A stretch of DNA of 64,000 bases from Dactylosporangium aurantiacum (GTDB lineage Bacteria > Actinomycetota > Actinomycetes > Mycobacteriales > Micromonosporaceae), in the NCBI RefSeq assembly GCF_000716715.1, contig NZ_JNYJ01000025.1:62001-126000 (forward strand), in the 5' to 3' direction. Positions within the stretch are counted from its first letter, which is position 1. Every line of letters starts with the position of its first letter. The notes below the pieces were generated by a model that saw only the letters and a list, made by a program, of their open reading frames with translations, did not search any database and was not told the DNA's origin. The position numbers were made by a program, and so were the translations under genes. Shown piece after piece: positions 35,607 to 43,405 of this stretch.

Positions 35607-37421
35607 TCAGAGGCTGACGGTGCGCCCGCCGAGGGTCACCACCAGGTGGCCGTCGGCGGCGAAGGACCAGGCCAGGGCGCCGCTGTAGGTGGTGCAGCGG
35701 GAGCCGTTGGTGCCGGTCCAGAACTGGTTGGAGCTGTCGGCGTTGCCGATGGTCTTGTCGTTGGAGCCGCCGCTGCTGAAGCGGCACGACGTGTTGTTGC
35801 GGTACGTGTGCGTACCCGCGTCGAACGAGAAGTTGCGTTCGGCGTTGTCGATGGACAGGTTGTTGGAGATGGTCATCGACCCCGGGTTGCTGTTGTACGT
35901 GAAGCCGTGCTTGCCGTTGCGGTAGGCGATGCTGCGCTGCACGACGTGGTTGACGCCGATGTTTTCGCCGCCGAGCTTGTAGCCGTTGCGGTCGCCGTTG
36001 GTGTTGACCGTGCCGTTGCTGAGCGTGCCGTTGTTGTAGGACAGCGAGTCCTGGATGGTGACCGGGCCGATCGCGCCGGTGTCGGTCTTGGTGTACAGGT
36101 CCCAGCCGTCGTCGATGTTGTTGTGCGACACGGTGTACCGGAACACGTTGCCGGTGCCGACGGTCAGCTTGGCGGCGAAGCCGTCGGCGTCCTCACCGTC
36201 GGAGTCGGCGTTGTCGTGCGACTCGGAGCTGATGATGAGGTTGTTCGCCGGCCACTGCGCCTTCGGCGTGTCGGAGGCGATGCGGGAGATCTGCAGGCCG
36301 CTGTCGCGGTTGAACCGGGTGATGACCCGCTCGACGGTGTTGTTGCTGCCGCCGACGAAGATGCCGTTGTCGCCGGCGCGCTCCACGATGATGCCGGTGA
36401 TGTGCCAGTAGTTGCCGTTGACGGCCAGGCCCCGGTTGGCCGGGTCCTCGCTCTGGGCGGAGAAGTTGAACACCGGCGTCTCGCCCGGGTAGGCGGTGAT
36501 GTTCTTGGTCGCGCCCGACGTGCCGTTGTTGCCCGGGGCGATGGTGATCGTCGAGGACTGGTTGTAGGTGCCGCCGCGCACGTAGATCGTGCCGCCGGCG
36601 GTGACCCGGGTGATCGCCGAGGCGAGCGTCGTCGGGCTGGCCTGGGTGCCGGCCGCACCGGCGGTGCCGTTGGGCGCCACGTACAGGGCGGAGGACGGCG
36701 GCTGGCTCGTGGACGGTGACGTGCTCGGGGTGCGCGACGGCGTCGGCGACGCGGTCGGCGAGGCGGTCGTCTGCGTCGGGGTCGGGGTGGTGCCGCCGGT
36801 GGTGACGGTGACGTTGTCGAAGTTGGCGCTGGCGTAAGCGGTCTGCAGGCCGATGCGGCCCTTGGTGATCGCCGCGTTCGTCGCGGTGGCGACCGTGGCG
36901 CCGTCGACCGTGCCGCTGATCGTGCTGCCGTTGACCGTGATCGCGAGGGTGTACCAGGTGCCGGTCGCCACGCTGCGCGACGCGCTGCCCAGGACGGTGA
37001 CCGAGCCACTGTTGACCGCCTGCAGCTGCACCGCGTTGCCGGGCAGCAGCGCGAGCCGGTAGAACGTGGTCGAGCTGGTGGAGCGGGCGAGCAGGCCGAC
37101 GAAGCCGCCCGAGCCCAGCGACAGCGGCTTCACGGCGGCCTGCACGGTGTAGTTCGTCCAGCCGCTGTCGCCGGCGAACTGGCGGGCGTTCTCGCTGCCG
37201 GCGTTGGACTGCTGCAGGACCTTGCTGCCGTCGGTGACGACGCTCCAGGTGCCGCCGGACTTCGACCAGCCGCTGGTGGAGCCGTCCTCGAACGTCGCGG
37301 TGAACGCGGTGTCGGCGAACGCGACCTGGGTGGCCAGCACGACGCCGGCGGCCGTCACGGCGGCGGCCGCGGCGGCCGGCCACCGGTGTGACCGCAGCCG
37401 GGATCCGATCTGTAGACGCAT
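35607..37421 (-). CDS. Secreted pectate lyase, PL9 family, with N-terminal lectin-like domain
   Basis: A 604-residue secreted enzyme, start ATG 37421 with GGAGG. The signal peptide is 1-36 (cleavage AFA-D). Residues 40-207 are a concanavalin-like (LamG/DUF1080-type) sandwich, 208-243 a Thr/Pro/Ser linker and 246-604 a right-handed parallel beta-helix. Ca-binding Asp residues D413, D437, D438 and D441 (DADGF, NIDDGWD) have the spacing of Pel9A Asp209/233/234/237. The proposed catalytic Lys is K482 in GYKLGG. It cleaves polygalacturonate by beta-elimination. A LacI-like operator sits in the promoter spacer. Confidence 0.92.
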   Translation of the reverse strand: MRLQIGSRLRSHRWPAAAAAAVTAAGVVLATQVAFADTAFTATFEDGSTSGWSKSGGTWSVVTDGSKVLQQSNAGSENARQFAGDSGWTNYTVQAAVKPLSLGSGGFVGLLARSTSSTTFYRLALLPGNAVQLQAVNSGSVTVLGSASRSVATGTWYTLAITVNGSTISGTVDGATVATATNAAITKGRIGLQTAYASANFDNVTVTTGGTTPTPTQTTASPTASPTPSRTPSTSPSTSQPPSSALYVAPNGTAGAAGTQASPTTLASAITRVTAGGTIYVRGGTYNQSSTITIAPGNNGTSGATKNITAYPGETPVFNFSAQSEDPANRGLAVNGNYWHITGIIVERAGDNGIFVGGSNNTVERVITRFNRDSGLQISRIASDTPKAQWPANNLIISSESHDNADSDGEDADGFAAKLTVGTGNVFRYTVSHNNIDDGWDLYTKTDTGAIGPVTIQDSLSYNNGTLSNGTVNTNGDRNGYKLGGENIGVNHVVQRSIAYRNGKHGFTYNSNPGSMTISNNLSIDNAERNFSFDAGTHTYRNNTSCRFSSGGSNDKTIGNADSSNQFWTGTNGSRCTTYSGALAWSFAADGHLVVTLGGRTVSL

Positions 37422-37537
37422 GAATCCTCCGGGATGACGGTGCGCACGTCGGGGGTGTCGCACGGGTGCGCACGGTGAGGCCCTCGGCGGCGTTCCGGGC
37501 GGGGAACGGAGGGCGGACCTTCGTGCCGACAAATCGG

Positions 37538-37566
37538 ACCCTAAGGAAAGCGTTTTCCCCGCGCAA
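37538..37566 (-). promoter_or_regulatory. Pectate lyase promoter with operator in the spacer
   Basis: Minus strand -35 TTGCGC (37566-37561), 17-base spacer, -10 TAGGGT (37543-37538). The spacer holds GGAAAACGCTTTCC (37558-37545), an inverted repeat with a central CG, typical of LacI/CcpA-type operators of sugar genes. Confidence 0.6.
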
Positions 37567-37625
37567 GACATAGACGTTCGCAGGATGGTTGCAGGATCCC
37601 GCCGGCCCGCGTGCCGCTGAAAATT

Positions 37626-38348
37626 TCAGGCGGGCAGGCGCACGGCGGCCCAGACCGTCTTGCCGGCGGCGCCGCGCAGCCAGCCCCAGGCCGCGGCCCG
37701 CCGCTCCAGCAGGTGCAGGCCGGTCGGCCGGCCGGCCGGGAGCCGGGGCGGTGCCGGGTCGCCGTCGCGGACGGAGATCCACAGGTAGGCGCCGCGCCGG
37801 CCGGCCGTGACGGTGCACTCGGTGCCGGCGTGCACGACCGCGTTGAGCGCCAGCTCGACGACGATCCGGCACGCGGTCGCGGCCAGCTGCGGCACGCCCC
37901 GGCTGACACAGGCCTCGTGCACGAGTGCGCGGGCCCGGCTGACCGCGAGCGCGTCCGGCCGCAGCACGACCCGGAACTGCTCCGGTGCTGGCGGGCCGGC
38001 GTCCAGGGCCGCGACGGCCTGGTCGAGGCGGTCGTGCAGGCGCAGCGCGCGCCGCCAGTGCGGCACGTCGAGCCTGGTGCGCAGCGCGCCGCGCGCCGGC
38101 ATCACCCACAGCAGGGCGACGCCGTAGTCCTGCCGCGCGGTGACCTGCGCGGCGACGAACAGCGCCGCCGCGGTGCCGCTGACGTCGTCGAAGTCGCGCA
38201 GGTCGACGATGACCGCGCGCGGGCACGCGGCGAGGGCCTTGCTCAGGCAGGTCCGCAGGTAGTCCCGGCGGTCCGCGGTGAGGTGGCCGCTGACGGTGAG
38301 GCGGGAGATCTCCCGCTCCAGGTCATGCACCGAGTCAACCGTCAGCAT
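37626..38348 (-). CDS. STAS domain fused to an anti-sigma-type ATPase domain
   Basis: A 240-residue protein from ATG 38348. Residues 5-100 form a STAS domain (VIVDLRDFDDVSGTAAALFVAAQ, where a Ser of the antagonist phosphorylation site would be in DVSG). Residues 120-240 are an HATPase_c domain of the SpoIIAB/RsbW type, with the N box VVELALNAVVHAG and G-like LPAGRPTGLHLLERRA. The fusion joins two usual binding partners of a partner-switching system in one chain. It may regulate a sigma factor or phosphatase encoded elsewhere. The following 199 bases hold its promoter and the next operon's control region. Confidence 0.85.
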   Translation of the reverse strand: MLTVDSVHDLEREISRLTVSGHLTADRRDYLRTCLSKALAACPRAVIVDLRDFDDVSGTAAALFVAAQVTARQDYGVALLWVMPARGALRTRLDVPHWRRALRLHDRLDQAVAALDAGPPAPEQFRVVLRPDALAVSRARALVHEACVSRGVPQLAATACRIVVELALNAVVHAGTECTVTAGRRGAYLWISVRDGDPAPPRLPAGRPTGLHLLERRAAAWGWLRGAAGKTVWAAVRLPA

Positions 38349-38475
38349 GGCTGCACCGTACGGCCGATCGGTTGGCGCTGCATCCGCTGGATGCCCGACC
38401 CCGATCGTGCGACGTGGCTTGACATCACCGCGCTCCGCGCCCGCGGCGGTACGAAACCGGCGAACCGGTTGACGA

Positions 38476-38511
38476 TGGAAATGAAAACCGATACCACTAA
38501 GTGCGTACGAT
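38476..38511 (+). promoter_or_regulatory. Zur-like box and -10 element
   Basis: The A-rich motif AATGAAAACCGATACC (38480-38495) lies over the -35 region, ahead of a TACGAT -10 (38506-38511). It matches 13 of 16 positions of a second copy before the metal transporter gene at 39.0 kb. Zinc uptake repression (Zur) is the likely control, inferred from gene context and a loose match to actinobacterial Zur sites. Confidence 0.5.
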
Positions 38512-38547
38512 CGCCCGTACCACCGCGCACCGACCGAAGGAGATCCC

Positions 38548-38940
38548 ATGTCCCTCGACGTCCCCGCCGCCCTGCTCGAACGGGCCGAGGCCGGCCCCGT
38601 CGACGACGAGGAGTTCGTTGCCTGCGTGCGCGACTCCCTGCCGTACGCCTGGAGTGTGATCAGCGGTGTCGCCGGCACCCTGCACGCCTCCGGCGGCGAC
38701 TTCGCCGACCACGAGGTCCCGCCGCCGGGCGAGGCCGAGCGCGGGCAGCTGCTGCGCGCGCTGGCCAGCGACGCGATCCGCGGCGGCCTGGAGCGGCACT
38801 TCGCGGTGCGGCTCGCGTTCCAGAACTGCCACCGCGTCGCCGCGTTCGCCCCGGCGGCCGTCGGCGGCGAGCGGCACCGGGCGTTCGTCTCCCCGCGCGG
38901 CCAGCTGCTCAACCAGTCGCCGGGGCTGCGCAACTGCTGA
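38548..38940 (+). CDS. SCO5920-family protein
   Basis: A 130-residue protein of the actinobacterial SCO5920 family (DDEEFVACVRDSLPYAWSVIS, ERGQLLRALASDAIRGGLERHF, LAFQNCHRVAAF). The family has no known biochemical function. Conserved Cys and His residues (CVRDSL, QNCHRVA) could bind metal. The start ATG 38548 has GAAGGAGA upstream. Its position ahead of a zinc-type ABC transporter, with a related upstream box, suggests that it belongs to the zinc-limitation response. Confidence 0.85.
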   Translation: MSLDVPAALLERAEAGPVDDEEFVACVRDSLPYAWSVISGVAGTLHASGGDFADHEVPPPGEAERGQLLRALASDAIRGGLERHFAVRLAFQNCHRVAAFAPAAVGGERHRAFVSPRGQLLNQSPGLRNC

Positions 38941-39009
38941 CGCCGGTGCGGGCCCGCCCGGGTGCGGGCGGGCCCGCACATGCGGACATGGCGATGCGAC
39001 GGCTCGTTA

Positions 39010-39032
39010 TTGAAAATGAAACCCGGTAGCGT
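39010..39032 (+). promoter_or_regulatory. Zur-like box overlapping the metal transporter promoter
   Basis: TTGAAAATGAAACCCGGTA (39010-39028) overlaps a TAGCGT -10 (39027-39032) that would start the znu-type operon. It shares the ATGAAAmCCGrTA core with the box at 38.48 kb. Confidence 0.55.
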
Positions 39033-39068
39033 CTGGGCGGTCCGACACGTCCTCAGGGAGCCACCGAC

Positions 39069-40031
39069 ATGCAGCCTCGCCGGCGATCACTCGCTGTCAC
39101 CACCGTCCTCACCGCGCTCACCGCCGCCCTCGCCGCGTGCGGCGGCGGACCGGCCACCACGGCGCAGCCCGGCAGCGGCGCCGGCAGCGGCGCCGGCGCC
39201 CGGCTCGCCGTCGTCGCGACCACCACCCAGGTCGCCGACTTCGCCCGCGTCATCGGCGGTGACCGGGTCGCCGTCACCCAGATCATCCAGCCCAACATCG
39301 ACCCGCACGACTACGAGCCGACCCCGGCCGACCTCACCGCCATCCGCGCCGCCAAGGTCCTGGTCAAGAACGGCGTCGGCCTGGAGGGCTGGCTCGACGC
39401 GACGATCGCCTCCGCCGGGTTCCGGGGCACCACCGTCGACGCCAGCGCGGGCGTGCGCATCCGCCAGGGCGAGGGCGAGGAGGCCGAGCACGGCGACCCG
39501 CACATCTGGCACGACCCGCGCAACGCCAAACGCATGGTCCAGACCATCGAGCGGGCGTTCGCCGCGGCCGCGCCCGGCGACGCCGACACGTTCGCCAGGA
39601 ACCTCGCCGGCTACGGCGCGCAGCTCGACGCGCTCGACGCCGGCATCGCCGCCAAGCTCGGCGCGCTTCCCGCCGCGGACCGCAAGCTCGTCACCAACCA
39701 CGACGCGTTCGGCTACTACATCGACCGGTACCAGCTGCAGTTCGTCGGCTCGATCATCCCCAGCTTCGACACCTCGGCCGAGCTGTCCGCCAAGGACGTC
39801 GACGACATCGTCGCCAGGATCAGGCAGACCGGCGCCAAGGCCGTGTTCTCCGAGAGCTCGCTGCCCCCGAAGACCGCCGAGGCGATCGCGAAGCAGGCCG
39901 GGGTTAAGGTCGTCGCCGGCGAGGACGCCCTGTACGGCGACAGCCTCGGCCCGGAAGGCTCCGCCGGCGACACGTACCTCAAGATGGAGCAGCACAACAC
40001 CGACACGATCGTGCGGGCCCTCGGTGGCTGA
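39069..40031 (+). CDS. znuA: Metal ABC transporter substrate-binding lipoprotein (ZnuA-like)
   Basis: A 320-residue cluster A-I binding protein. The lipobox is LAAC (Cys24). Candidate metal ligands are His in IDPHDYEP, His in DPHIWHDP, and His in NHDAFGYY, plus an acidic residue in the SLGPEG region. The family's His-rich loop is reduced to an acidic EGEEAEHGDPH segment. Zinc is the likeliest substrate, given the Zur-like box; manganese is possible. It captures the ion outside the membrane and hands it to the two permeases encoded downstream. Confidence 0.9.
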   Translation: MQPRRRSLAVTTVLTALTAALAACGGGPATTAQPGSGAGSGAGARLAVVATTTQVADFARVIGGDRVAVTQIIQPNIDPHDYEPTPADLTAIRAAKVLVKNGVGLEGWLDATIASAGFRGTTVDASAGVRIRQGEGEEAEHGDPHIWHDPRNAKRMVQTIERAFAAAAPGDADTFARNLAGYGAQLDALDAGIAAKLGALPAADRKLVTNHDAFGYYIDRYQLQFVGSIIPSFDTSAELSAKDVDDIVARIRQTGAKAVFSESSLPPKTAEAIAKQAGVKVVAGEDALYGDSLGPEGSAGDTYLKMEQHNTDTIVRALGG

Positions 40032-40779
40032 CCTCGCCCTGCGCCTGGCGCACGCCACCGCCGGCTACGACGGCACCCCGGTCCTGCAGGACGTCACCGG
40101 CCAGGTCCGCGCCGGCGAGACCGTGGCGCTCATCGGCCCCAACGGCGCCGGCAAGTCCACGCTCATCAAAGCGGTCCTCGGCCTGGTACCGGTCACCGCC
40201 GGCACGATCACCGTGCTCGGCCGGGCCCCGGCCGCTGCCCGCCGCGACGTCGCCTACGTCCCACAGGCCGACACCCTCGACCCGCAGTTCCCGATCTCCG
40301 TGGCCCAGGTCGTGCTCATGGGCCGCTACCGCAGGACCGGGTGGCTGCGCCGCCCCGGCCGCACCGACCGGCGCATCGCCGCCGACGCCCTGGACCTGGT
40401 CGGCCTCGCCGACCGGGCCCGGGTCCGGTTCGGCGCCCTCTCCGGCGGGCAGCGCCAGCGCGTCCTGCTCGCCCGGGCCATCGCCCAGCAGCCCCGACTG
40501 CTCCTGCTCGACGAGCCGTTCAACGGCGTCGACGTCGTCAGCCAGGACGCGCTGCTGGCGGCGATCGGCGCCCTCATCCGGCAGGGCGCCGCCGCCGTCA
40601 TCAGCACCCACGACCTCGCCCTCGCCCACCTGGCCTGCGACGCCGCCTGCCTGCTCAACCGGCACGTGCACGGCTTCGGACCGGTGCGGGAGGTCCTCAC
40701 CCCGGCCCTGCTGCGCGCCGCGTACGGCAGCCAGGCCCTCGACCTGCGCGGCGACCGGGTCATCGTCGCCCGCCCGTGA
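40024..40779 (+). CDS. znuC: Metal ABC transporter ATPase (ZnuC-like)
   Basis: A 251-residue ABC ATPase starting GTG 40024, overlapping the binding-protein gene by 8 bases. Walker A is GPNGAGKST, the signature LSGGQRQRV, Walker B LLLLDEPF, and the switch His is in STHDLALAH. The NGVDVVSQ D-loop is typical of the zinc/manganese subfamily. It drives the membrane pair encoded by the next two genes. Confidence 0.94.
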   Translation: MADLALRLAHATAGYDGTPVLQDVTGQVRAGETVALIGPNGAGKSTLIKAVLGLVPVTAGTITVLGRAPAAARRDVAYVPQADTLDPQFPISVAQVVLMGRYRRTGWLRRPGRTDRRIAADALDLVGLADRARVRFGALSGGQRQRVLLARAIAQQPRLLLLDEPFNGVDVVSQDALLAAIGALIRQGAAAVISTHDLALAHLACDAACLLNRHVHGFGPVREVLTPALLRAAYGSQALDLRGDRVIVARP

Positions 40780-40788
40780 GGAGCCACC

Positions 40789-41661
40789 GTGCACGCCGTC
40801 CTCGTTGAGCCGTTCACCGTGCCGTTCATGGGCCGGGCCCTCGCTGAGCTGCTGCTGCTCGCCCTGCTCGCCGGGGTCGTCAGCGCGTTCGTGCTCATCC
40901 GGCGCCTCGGGTTCGTCGCCGACACCATGACCCACACCGTCTTTCCCGGCGTCGTCGTCGGGTTCCTCAGCGGCGGCCCCGGGGGCGTCTTCCCCGGCGC
41001 CCTCGCCGCCGCCGCCGTCACCGCGGTGCTGCTGACCCTGCTCACCCGGTCCCGGCGGGTCACCGACGACACCGCCCTGGCCGTGCTGCTCGCCGCCATG
41101 TTCGCCGTCGGTGTGGCGCTCGTGTCGCGGCGCGCCTCCTACCGCGCCGACCTCACCGCGTTCCTGTTCGGCCGGCTTCTCACCGTCACCCCCACCCAGC
41201 TGGCGCAGACCGCGGCGGTGGCCGCCGTCGTGCTGGCCACCCTCGCGGCGCTGGCCAAGGAGCTGCGGCTGCGGGCGTTCGACCCGCAGGCCGCGGCCGC
41301 CATGGGCTACCGCGTATGGCTGCTGGACCTGACCCTGAACCTGGGCGTCGCCCTCGTCGTCGTCGCGGCCGCCCAGGCCGTCGGCACGATCCTCGTGGTG
41401 GCGCTGCTGGTCGTACCGGCGGCGACGGGACGGCTCGTCTCGGACCGCCTCGCGGTGATCGCCGCCGTCGGGGTCGCCGCCGCGGCGCTGGCCGGGTACC
41501 TCGGCCTCGCCGTCAGTTACCACGCCTCCGTCACCCACGGGGTGCGGCTGGCCGGCGGCGGCACCGTCGTGCTCGCCCTCGTCGCCCTGTACCTGCTGGC
41601 CCTGCTCGTCGCGCCGGTCCGCCGGCTCGCCACCCGCGGGAGCGCCGATGCCGTCGGCTGA
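40789..41661 (+). CDS. Metal ABC transporter permease 1 (ZnuB family)
   Basis: A 290-residue membrane protein with about eight hydrophobic helices and the PF00950 signature (FVADTMTHTVFPGVVVG; FDPQAAAAMGYRVWLLDL). It starts GTG 40789, nine bases after the ATPase. Together with the following overlapping permease gene it probably forms a heterodimeric channel, as in Mnt/Psa-type systems, rather than a ZnuB homodimer. Confidence 0.92.
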   Translation: MHAVLVEPFTVPFMGRALAELLLLALLAGVVSAFVLIRRLGFVADTMTHTVFPGVVVGFLSGGPGGVFPGALAAAAVTAVLLTLLTRSRRVTDDTALAVLLAAMFAVGVALVSRRASYRADLTAFLFGRLLTVTPTQLAQTAAVAAVVLATLAALAKELRLRAFDPQAAAAMGYRVWLLDLTLNLGVALVVVAAAQAVGTILVVALLVVPAATGRLVSDRLAVIAAVGVAAAALAGYLGLAVSYHASVTHGVRLAGGGTVVLALVALYLLALLVAPVRRLATRGSADAVG

Positions 41662-42508
41662 CGTCGCGTTCCACCGGGCCCTCGTCGAGGCGGTCCTGGT
41701 CGGCGTCGCCACCGGGCTGCTCGGCGTGCAGGTCGTGCTGCGGCGGCTGGCGTTCTTCACGATGGCGATGACCCACGCCACGTTCCCCGGCGTCGTCGTG
41801 GCCGCGGTCGTCGGTGTCGACCTGTACCTCGGCGGTGCCGCGGCCGGGGTCGCCGCCGCGCTCGCCGTCGCCGCGCTGTCCCGCCGCCGCGGCCACGACC
41901 CGAGCACGGCGACCGCGGTGGCGCTCGCCGCCGGGTTCGCGCTCGGCGTCGTGCTGCTGTCCGCGCAGCGCGGCTTCACCAGGGACCTCACCGCCTACCT
42001 CGTCGGGTCGATCCTGACCGTCACCACCGAGGACCTGGCCGCCGCCGCGACCGTCGTGGCCGCCGTCGCCCTCAGCGTGGCCGTGGCCGGCCGGGCGCTG
42101 ACGTACACGGCGTTCGACCGCGACGGTGCCCGCGCCGCCGGGTACCGCACGGGCACCGTCGACCTCGGCGTCCTGCTGCTCGTCGCCGCGGTCGTCGTCA
42201 CCGCCGTGCCGGCCGTCGGCACCATCCTCACCGTGGCACTGGTCGTCGCACCGGCCGGCGCCGCCCGGCTGTGGACCGACCGGATCGGCACCATGACCGC
42301 CGCGTCGGTCGGTATCGCCGTCGCCAGCACGGTCGGCGGGCTGCTGCTGTCGCGCGGCTGGGACGTCGCGGCCGGCGCGGCGATCAGCCTCACCGCCGCC
42401 GGCTGCTTCGCGGTGTCCCTGCTCGTCGGTCGCCGCGACAGCCTGCTCACCCGCCGGCGGACCCGCCGGCCGGGCAGGACGGCGGCGCCGGTGGCCGGCC
42501 GCGCCTGA
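41648..42508 (+). CDS. Metal ABC transporter permease 2 (ZnuB family)
   Basis: A 286-residue second permease of the same family (FFTMAMTHATFPGVVVA; FDRDGARAAGYRTGTVDL), overlapping the first by 14 bases. It is similar in outline but clearly diverged from permease 1, so the pair is probably a stable heterodimer. The C terminus is Arg-rich and cytoplasmic. Translation is likely coupled. Confidence 0.92.
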   Translation: MPSADVAFHRALVEAVLVGVATGLLGVQVVLRRLAFFTMAMTHATFPGVVVAAVVGVDLYLGGAAAGVAAALAVAALSRRRGHDPSTATAVALAAGFALGVVLLSAQRGFTRDLTAYLVGSILTVTTEDLAAAATVVAAVALSVAVAGRALTYTAFDRDGARAAGYRTGTVDLGVLLLVAAVVVTAVPAVGTILTVALVVAPAGAARLWTDRIGTMTAASVGIAVASTVGGLLLSRGWDVAAGAAISLTAAGCFAVSLLVGRRDSLLTRRRTRRPGRTAAPVAGRA

Positions 42509-42706
42509 CCCGCCGGCGCCCCGGTGTCGCCGCACCGGGCTTCCGCGGTCGAGGGGCGGGCCCGTACCGTGTCCGCAGGCCCGCACCCGGCGCGGCCCGG
42601 CGCTCCTCGGCGGGAGCCCGGGACGCGCGGCGGGCACCGCACGATGTCGGGTGGTCACGGCGGGCCGCCTCGATGACGGCTGTCATCCTGAGCGAGGAGC
42701 ACACCT

Positions 42707-43381
42707 GTGGGCAACACCAAACGCCGTCCCACCGCCGTCCCGCACCGCCGCGGCGGGGTCCACTGGGTATGGATCGTGCTGGCCCTGGCCGCCGGCGCCC
42801 TGCTCGGCGGGCCGATCGGCGCCGCCACCGCCGACCCGCGCTCCGACACGCAGCGCTCCATCGACGCGATCCGGGCCGCGGACGCCAAACGCGACGCCGA
42901 GCAGATCGTCGCGCTGACCACGCAGGCGCGGCAGGTCCGTGACGCGCTCGCCCCGGTCCTCGACGCGTTCGCCGCCGCCGTCCCGCCCGGCGCCAACGCC
43001 GTGCCCGGACCGGAGGCCACCACCGACCAGGTCGCGACGTGGCGCACCGCGACGACGAAGGCCGTGGAAGGGTTCGCCGACCCGCCGTCCGCCGGCACCG
43101 GGGTCAACATCGCCCGCGCCGGCCTCGCCGCCGCCACCCGCACCCTGCAGGAGGCCGTCATCGCCTACGAGCAGGCGCTGCGGGTGCCACCGGCGTCCAG
43201 GGCCGCGCAGCTGACCCACGCCGGGCAGCTGCGCGACATCGCCGTGGCGACCTGGGCCGTCGGCGGCACCCAACTCGACCAGCTCAACGTCGACGCCGGC
43301 CACGGCCACGCGCACGTCTTCCTGCCCGCCGTGCCCGGCCAGGGCGCGATGACCTCGGACGGCTCGCCGGAAGGCAAGTGA
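42707..43381 (+). CDS. Membrane-anchored protein with terminal His cluster, unknown
   Basis: A 224-residue protein starting GTG 42707 behind GAGGAG. One N-terminal membrane helix (VWIVLALAAGALLGGPIGAA) leads into a helical extracytoplasmic domain. Near the C terminus DAGHGHAHVFLP gives three closely spaced His. Position after the metal transporter and the His cluster suggest metal handling, but this is an inference. The 198 bases upstream contain an ATGAC-N4-GTCAT inverted repeat (42673-42686) and no clear promoter hexamers. Confidence 0.65.
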   Translation: MGNTKRRPTAVPHRRGGVHWVWIVLALAAGALLGGPIGAATADPRSDTQRSIDAIRAADAKRDAEQIVALTTQARQVRDALAPVLDAFAAAVPPGANAVPGPEATTDQVATWRTATTKAVEGFADPPSAGTGVNIARAGLAAATRTLQEAVIAYEQALRVPPASRAAQLTHAGQLRDIAVATWAVGGTQLDQLNVDAGHGHAHVFLPAVPGQGAMTSDGSPEGK

Positions 43382-43405
43382 GGCCGGCGCGCCCGGCGAT
43401 ACAGG

